In this document: positions 41,719-44,543 of the stretch, in pieces
How positions within the stretch are numbered: position 1 is the first letter of the stretch
Layout of the letters: each line of letters starts with the position of its first letter
Assembly: GCA_900556455.1 (NCBI GenBank)
Contig: USOV01000002.1
Location: forward strand, 1-44,543
Origin: an uncultured Clostridium sp.
GTDB lineage: Bacteria > Bacillota > Clostridia > TANB77 > CAG-508
Length of the DNA stretch: 44,543 nt
Direction of reading: 5' to 3'
Made by a program: the position numbers and the translations under genes
Notes under the pieces: model-generated
What the model saw: the letters and a program-made list of their open reading frames with translations, nothing else
The model's database searches: none
Told to the model about the DNA's origin: nothing

Positions 41719-42757
41719 TTAATTTATACATGGCAAATTCATATTTTTTACTTCATCGCCAATTATATCTTCTATTTCTTTTAAATGTCCATATTTTTTA
41801 TTTTTTAATTTGTAAAATTGAAGTATTCCATAGCCTGGATACTCATTTCCTTCTACAATTACAGGTCCTTTATTTGAGAAAGCCACATCCCAACCTACAT
41901 ATCTTACTTCTTGTACTTCTAATGCTGCTTTTTTGCATAATTCAAATGCTTCTTTTACATCTTTTACTTTTACATCACTAAATTTTTTACCTGTTAATGG
42001 GTGCTTTTCGTAAACATTTCCATAGTCATCAATTACATTACTGTCTATTGTTCCGATCTTCTGCGAAGCTGAAATACAAATCATTTGTGCAACCTATTAC
42101 ATTGTCTTTATCCTGATTTACTCTAAGTGCATTGTTTAATATATATGCCTGTCCATCTTTTACAAGAGTTACTACCCTAAATGAGTTAACTACATTTGGG
42201 TTTATTTCATTTAATTCATCGCTTTGAATTATTTCCTCTTCTACTAAAAATTGCTTATTATTTATAAGTTCTTTGTAAAGTTTATCTTTGTCTTCTACTT
42301 TGTTTACTTCTATTCTTTTAATTCCATGTCCACATTCACCAATTGGGTCTTTTGCAAATACTACATCGTGCTTGTCTAAAAATTCCTTGAATTGATCAAC
42401 ATTGCATTTTTTCAAATTTATATAATCCCTTTTTATATATTCCTTGAAAAATTTATTAAATATTAATTTATCATGGAAAATATAAATATAATCATAATTA
42501 TTTAAATAATGCATTATTCTATAAAAAGATTTTGCTGTAACATAGGTATTTTTTTCTTCATCTGTTAAATTTATATAGTCTCCTCTAAAATAATCTGTAT
42601 AACCTATTCCTCTCTTTAAAAAGTTTCTAAATATATCAAATTTTATATATAACTTTGATTTGTTATTATTTTTTGATATTATATCTACAATTTTATCCAT
42701 TTTTTTATAGTTAATGCTTTTTATCTTTTTCAACATTCTTTTTGTTTCAAATTTCAT
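41719..42757 (-). CDS. Sugar-transfer-associated ATP-grasp protein, interrupted by a CGG +1 frameshift
   Basis: The start is ATG 42757. Residues 1-234 include an ATP-grasp half with VVFAKDPIGECGHGI (ATP lid), QFLVEEEIIQSDELN and SFRVVTLV, ending in LYFSFAED. CGG at 42055-42053 breaks the frame, and without a shift the chain stops after NNRQ. Skipping the C gives GTIDSNVIDDYGNVYEKHPL, then the Mg-binding C-terminal part VGWDVAFSNKGPVIVEGNEYPG, ending at 41719: 345 residues in all. The family (PF14397-like) is found in surface-polysaccharide loci and probably ligates an amino acid to a sugar or peptide; the substrate is unknown. The downstream half has an ATG (42084) but no ribosome-binding site, and lacks the ATP lid. 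Confidence 0.85.
42053..42055 (-). other. CGG +1 frameshift site in ATP-grasp gene
   Basis: Context GCA GAA GAT CGG AAC AAT. Skipping C gives GAT GGA ACA ATA (D-G-T-I), joining the two halves of the ATP-grasp fold without gain or loss of residues. Confidence 0.87.
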
Positions 42758-42849
42758 AATATCACCTACCTAATATAATATACCATTTTATTTGTTTTAT
42801 GTCTATATTTGGCAAAAAAATATCTTTTATTTAATATTTAATTGTAGAT

Positions 42850-42878
42850 TTGCACATTTTATTTTTTTGTGTTATAAT
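42850..42878 (+). promoter_or_regulatory. Promoter of the HTH-like gene
   Basis: Plus-strand TTGCAC (42850-42855), 17-base spacer, TATAAT (42873-42878), about 55 bases before the start codon. Confidence 0.6.
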
Positions 42879-42932
42879 CTTTATGTTATGTAAATTAATT
42901 TTCTTCTTATGTATTACATTGGAGGTGTACTA

Positions 42933-43517
42933 ATGAAAATAAGCGAATACCAGAAGTTCCAAAATTTTAAGCAACGGCATGACCTTAATAATCAACAAAT
43001 CATAAAAATCATTACTGAATATGCAAATACCGAAGATGAGTACTCAGCAAGCTTCTTTTCAGCGAAGTATAATATTAGCACTCACATATTTTACCGGTTG
43101 AAAGATTTTACTCTTATTTTTATGCTGGTAGATTCTACTGTTTGCCAACGTATTAGGAACAAATCTTTCCGAAATCAAATTGCTAAAAATGGATCTGGTA
43201 ATTATACTACATCGAATCGTCACTATCAATCCCTTATTGAAAAACGTAAAGAATATCTCAAAAGTTTTTCAAGTGAAGAAATTGTCCAAATTGCATTAGA
43301 ATATGCATATGGTGATGCACTTTATGACATTGCCAAAAAGCATGATATTTCACCCTATACTGTTCGAAAGCTTTTAGCAATTTCCTTAGCAAATCGCTTG
43401 GTATGTGATGATTTGTATCAGCAAATAAAACTTAGAAGCCAGATTTATACTGTTCAGTTACACGATTTTAATGGTTATACTGCCGAAAATTTATGGAATT
43501 ATTCGCATTGGGAATAA
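42933..43517 (+). CDS. HTH-like DNA-binding protein with plain in-frame CGG codons, probably foreign
   Basis: I chose ATG 42933 (MKISEYQKFQNFKQRHDL), with TTGGAGGTGTAC upstream. The protein has 194 residues and holds two helix-turn-helix-like segments: SAKYNISTHIFYRLKDF (about 46-62) and YDIAKKHDISPYTVRKLLAIS (about 132-152), the second a good match to a Trp-repressor/sigma-like HTH. It may be a phage- or transposon-type regulator; I know no family name. Codon use is unlike the rest (CGG, CGT, TGC, ACC, GAC). CGG occurs twice in frame as expected Arg (42975-42977, 43095-43097), and shifting at either would cause early stops. It is one of two plus-strand genes, with its own promoter and terminator: signs of transfer. 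Confidence 0.7.
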   Translation: MKISEYQKFQNFKQRHDLNNQQIIKIITEYANTEDEYSASFFSAKYNISTHIFYRLKDFTLIFMLVDSTVCQRIRNKSFRNQIAKNGSGNYTTSNRHYQSLIEKRKEYLKSFSSEEIVQIALEYAYGDALYDIAKKHDISPYTVRKLLAISLANRLVCDDLYQQIKLRSQIYTVQLHDFNGYTAENLWNYSHWE

Positions 43518-43548
43518 AAAGCGACCCTTTTCTAAGGGTCGCTTTTTT
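43516..43548. terminator. Bidirectional terminator between HTH-like gene and ROK kinase
   Basis: Stem AAAAGCGACCCTT/AAGGGTCGCTTTT with loop TTCT, starting at the HTH-like stop codon; T-runs on both strands. Confidence 0.85.
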
Positions 43549-43558
43549 TATATATGTT

Positions 43559-44461
43559 TTAGTTTAATACTGAACCTATTATTCCTGCATCATTTTTTAA
43601 CTTTGCAAGAACTATTTTTGGCATATTATTTTTATTAAATAATTCTTCTTTTTTTAGCCTTGAATTAAGTTTGCTTAAAAGTGTTTTTTCATAATGGGCA
43701 AAACTTCCTCCTATTGATATTACTTCTGGTTCAAAAATATTTATTAAACTTGCAATTCCTAAAGCTAGATTTTCTATATATACATCTACTATGTTGTCTA
43801 TTTCAGCATCTTCTATGTTTTCCAGTATATCTTTTAATTCTTCTCCTGTTATTTCTTTTTTTCCTAATTTTTGTGCTATTTTTTCCTTTAAAGTAGTCAT
43901 AGATGCATATTTTTCGAAGCATCCTCTTCTTCCACAATTACATTCTAGTCCATTTCTTTCTATTGTCATATGACCTATTTCAAAGCCTTCATATTTTTTA
44001 GGCACTAATAATTCGCCATTTAAAAATACAGCTCCACCTATTCCAGTTCCTATAGTCAAAAACATTGCATCTTTTGCTTTTTTTAAGCTTCCATATTCTT
44101 TTTCTGCTAGAGCTGCACATTTAGCATCATTTCTTAATTTTATTGGTATATTAAAAAATTTATTAATCTCTTTTGCTATTGGCAAATTTTTTATATGTAA
44201 ATTCTCTGCTTTTATTATGCTTGTTTCTGAAACCATTCCTGGTACTGCTATCCCAATTAAATTGACAGAGGTAATATCTTGTTTTGATTTTTCTAGTACA
44301 ATTTCTATCTGTTCAATTATTGTTTTTATAAGATCTTTTGAAAAATCTTCTTCATTTAATTTATTGCTTATGTTTTTTTCTGATTTACATATTATTGTTC
44401 CTGTTTGGTTTATTAAACCAGCTGCTACATGGCTTCCACCAATATCAATTCCTATTTTCAT
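43559..44461 (-). CDS. ROK-family glucokinase-like sugar kinase
   Basis: 300 residues. The N-terminal phosphate loop is KIGIDIGGSHVAAGLI; the catalytic region LRNDAKCAALAE contains the base Asp; GTGIGGAVFLNGEL and the ROK zinc motif CNCGRRGCFEKYAS (about 179-192, with the preceding GHMTI His) follow. It has no N-terminal HTH domain, so it is an enzyme and not a repressor; glucokinase or N-acylhexosamine kinase is most likely. ATG 44461 follows AGAAAGGTGATATAGGT. A copy of the palindromic repeat lies immediately upstream (44489-44543). Confidence 0.92.
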   Translation of the reverse strand: MKIGIDIGGSHVAAGLINQTGTIICKSEKNISNKLNEEDFSKDLIKTIIEQIEIVLEKSKQDITSVNLIGIAVPGMVSETSIIKAENLHIKNLPIAKEINKFFNIPIKLRNDAKCAALAEKEYGSLKKAKDAMFLTIGTGIGGAVFLNGELLVPKKYEGFEIGHMTIERNGLECNCGRRGCFEKYASMTTLKEKIAQKLGKKEITGEELKDILENIEDAEIDNIVDVYIENLALGIASLINIFEPEVISIGGSFAHYEKTLLSKLNSRLKKEELFNKNNMPKIVLAKLKNDAGIIGSVLN

Positions 44462-44488
44462 ACCTATATCACCTTTCTTTATTAATAA

Positions 44489-44543
44489 AAATTGTGGTTT
44501 GTGGAATTCTTAAACAATTTGAAAGCGTCCGCCCAATCTCGTC
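44489..44543. repeat. Palindromic repeat, left end, cut by window edge
   Basis: This block matches 10829-10884 with few changes (AATTGT(A/G)GTTTGT, then GAATTCT, then CGTCCGCCCAATCTCGTC identical). The rest lies beyond the window. It is upstream of the ROK kinase, as the full copy is upstream of the pyrophosphorylase gene. Confidence 0.65.

Noticed and set aside
41719..42084. Separate small gene starting at ATG 42084
   Set aside because: It lacks a ribosome-binding site, its first codons only repeat the other frame of FSFAED, and the rest completes the ATP-grasp fold.
2555..42757. Random sequencing or assembly errors as the cause of all frameshifts
   Set aside because: Random indels would hit homopolymers and all codon phases. 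Here all nine are a C before GG, always on a codon boundary before a needed glycine, with no other frameshift type seen. A base-modification artefact would have to ignore codon phase. Resequencing would still be the final proof.

Overview
The window is AT-rich and almost every gene lies on the minus strand. It looks like a chromosome segment of an anaerobic, spore-forming, low-GC Firmicute of the class Clostridia. The evidence is the spoIIIA sporulation cluster, a Spo0E-like regulator, two oxygen-sensitive class III ribonucleotide reductases, a gap-pgk-tpiA-gpmI-eno glycolysis block, and single-copy housekeeping genes (dnaB, rplI, tsf, rpsB, rny, frr, pyrH). I cannot name the species.

Layout. 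1-4.4 kb: a type IV secretion/conjugation-like module (VirB4 ATPase cut by the window edge, TraC-like protein, PrgI-like protein, three small pilin-like proteins). 4.5-7.9 kb: spo0E-like, dnaB, rplI, tatD, acpS. 8-10.8 kb: a WG-repeat protein and a UDP-sugar pyrophosphorylase. 10.8-15.5 kb: a palindromic repeat, spoIIIAF-AE-AD-AC-AB-AA and a DUF120/riboflavin-kinase-like gene. 15.6-22.1 kb: udk (plus strand), a heterodimeric ABC exporter, a ZIP transporter and a GltD-like oxidoreductase. 22.1-26.8 kb: nrdG/nrdD copy 1 and rny. 27-35.4 kb: a GC-rich mini-gene, tsf-rpsB and glycolysis. 35.4-44.5 kb: a small unknown gene, a PrsA-like foldase, nrdG/nrdD copy 2, frr, pyrH, an ATP-grasp gene, an HTH-like plus-strand gene and a ROK kinase.

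Main discovery. Six genes are broken by apparent +1 frameshifts: prgI, the middle pilin gene (twice), the UDP-sugar pyrophosphorylase, spoIIIAE (once inside, once at its end), spoIIIAA (twice) and the ATP-grasp gene. At all nine sites the event is the same. An in-frame CGG codon stands where the protein family expects glycine. Skipping its C (reading C-GGN as GGN, Gly) restores the full conserved protein or its natural stop. In every other minus-strand gene I read, about fifty CGG trinucleotides occur on the coding strand and none is in frame. So CGG seems not to be an arginine codon here; it appears to act as a +1 frameshift signal, with CGGN decoded as glycine. This could be an unassigned codon resolved by P-site slippage, or a four-base-reading tRNA-Gly. 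The only gene with plain in-frame CGG codons is the atypical plus-strand HTH-like gene at 42.9 kb, which looks foreign.

Other points of interest are a palindromic repeat family with three copies, a spoIIIA locus that stops at spoIIIAF with a repeat where spoIIIAG/AH would be expected, two complete nrdD-nrdG pairs 15 kb apart, an isolated GC-rich 63-residue gene with its own promoter and terminator, and small hairpin repeats around tsf/rpsB/eno.
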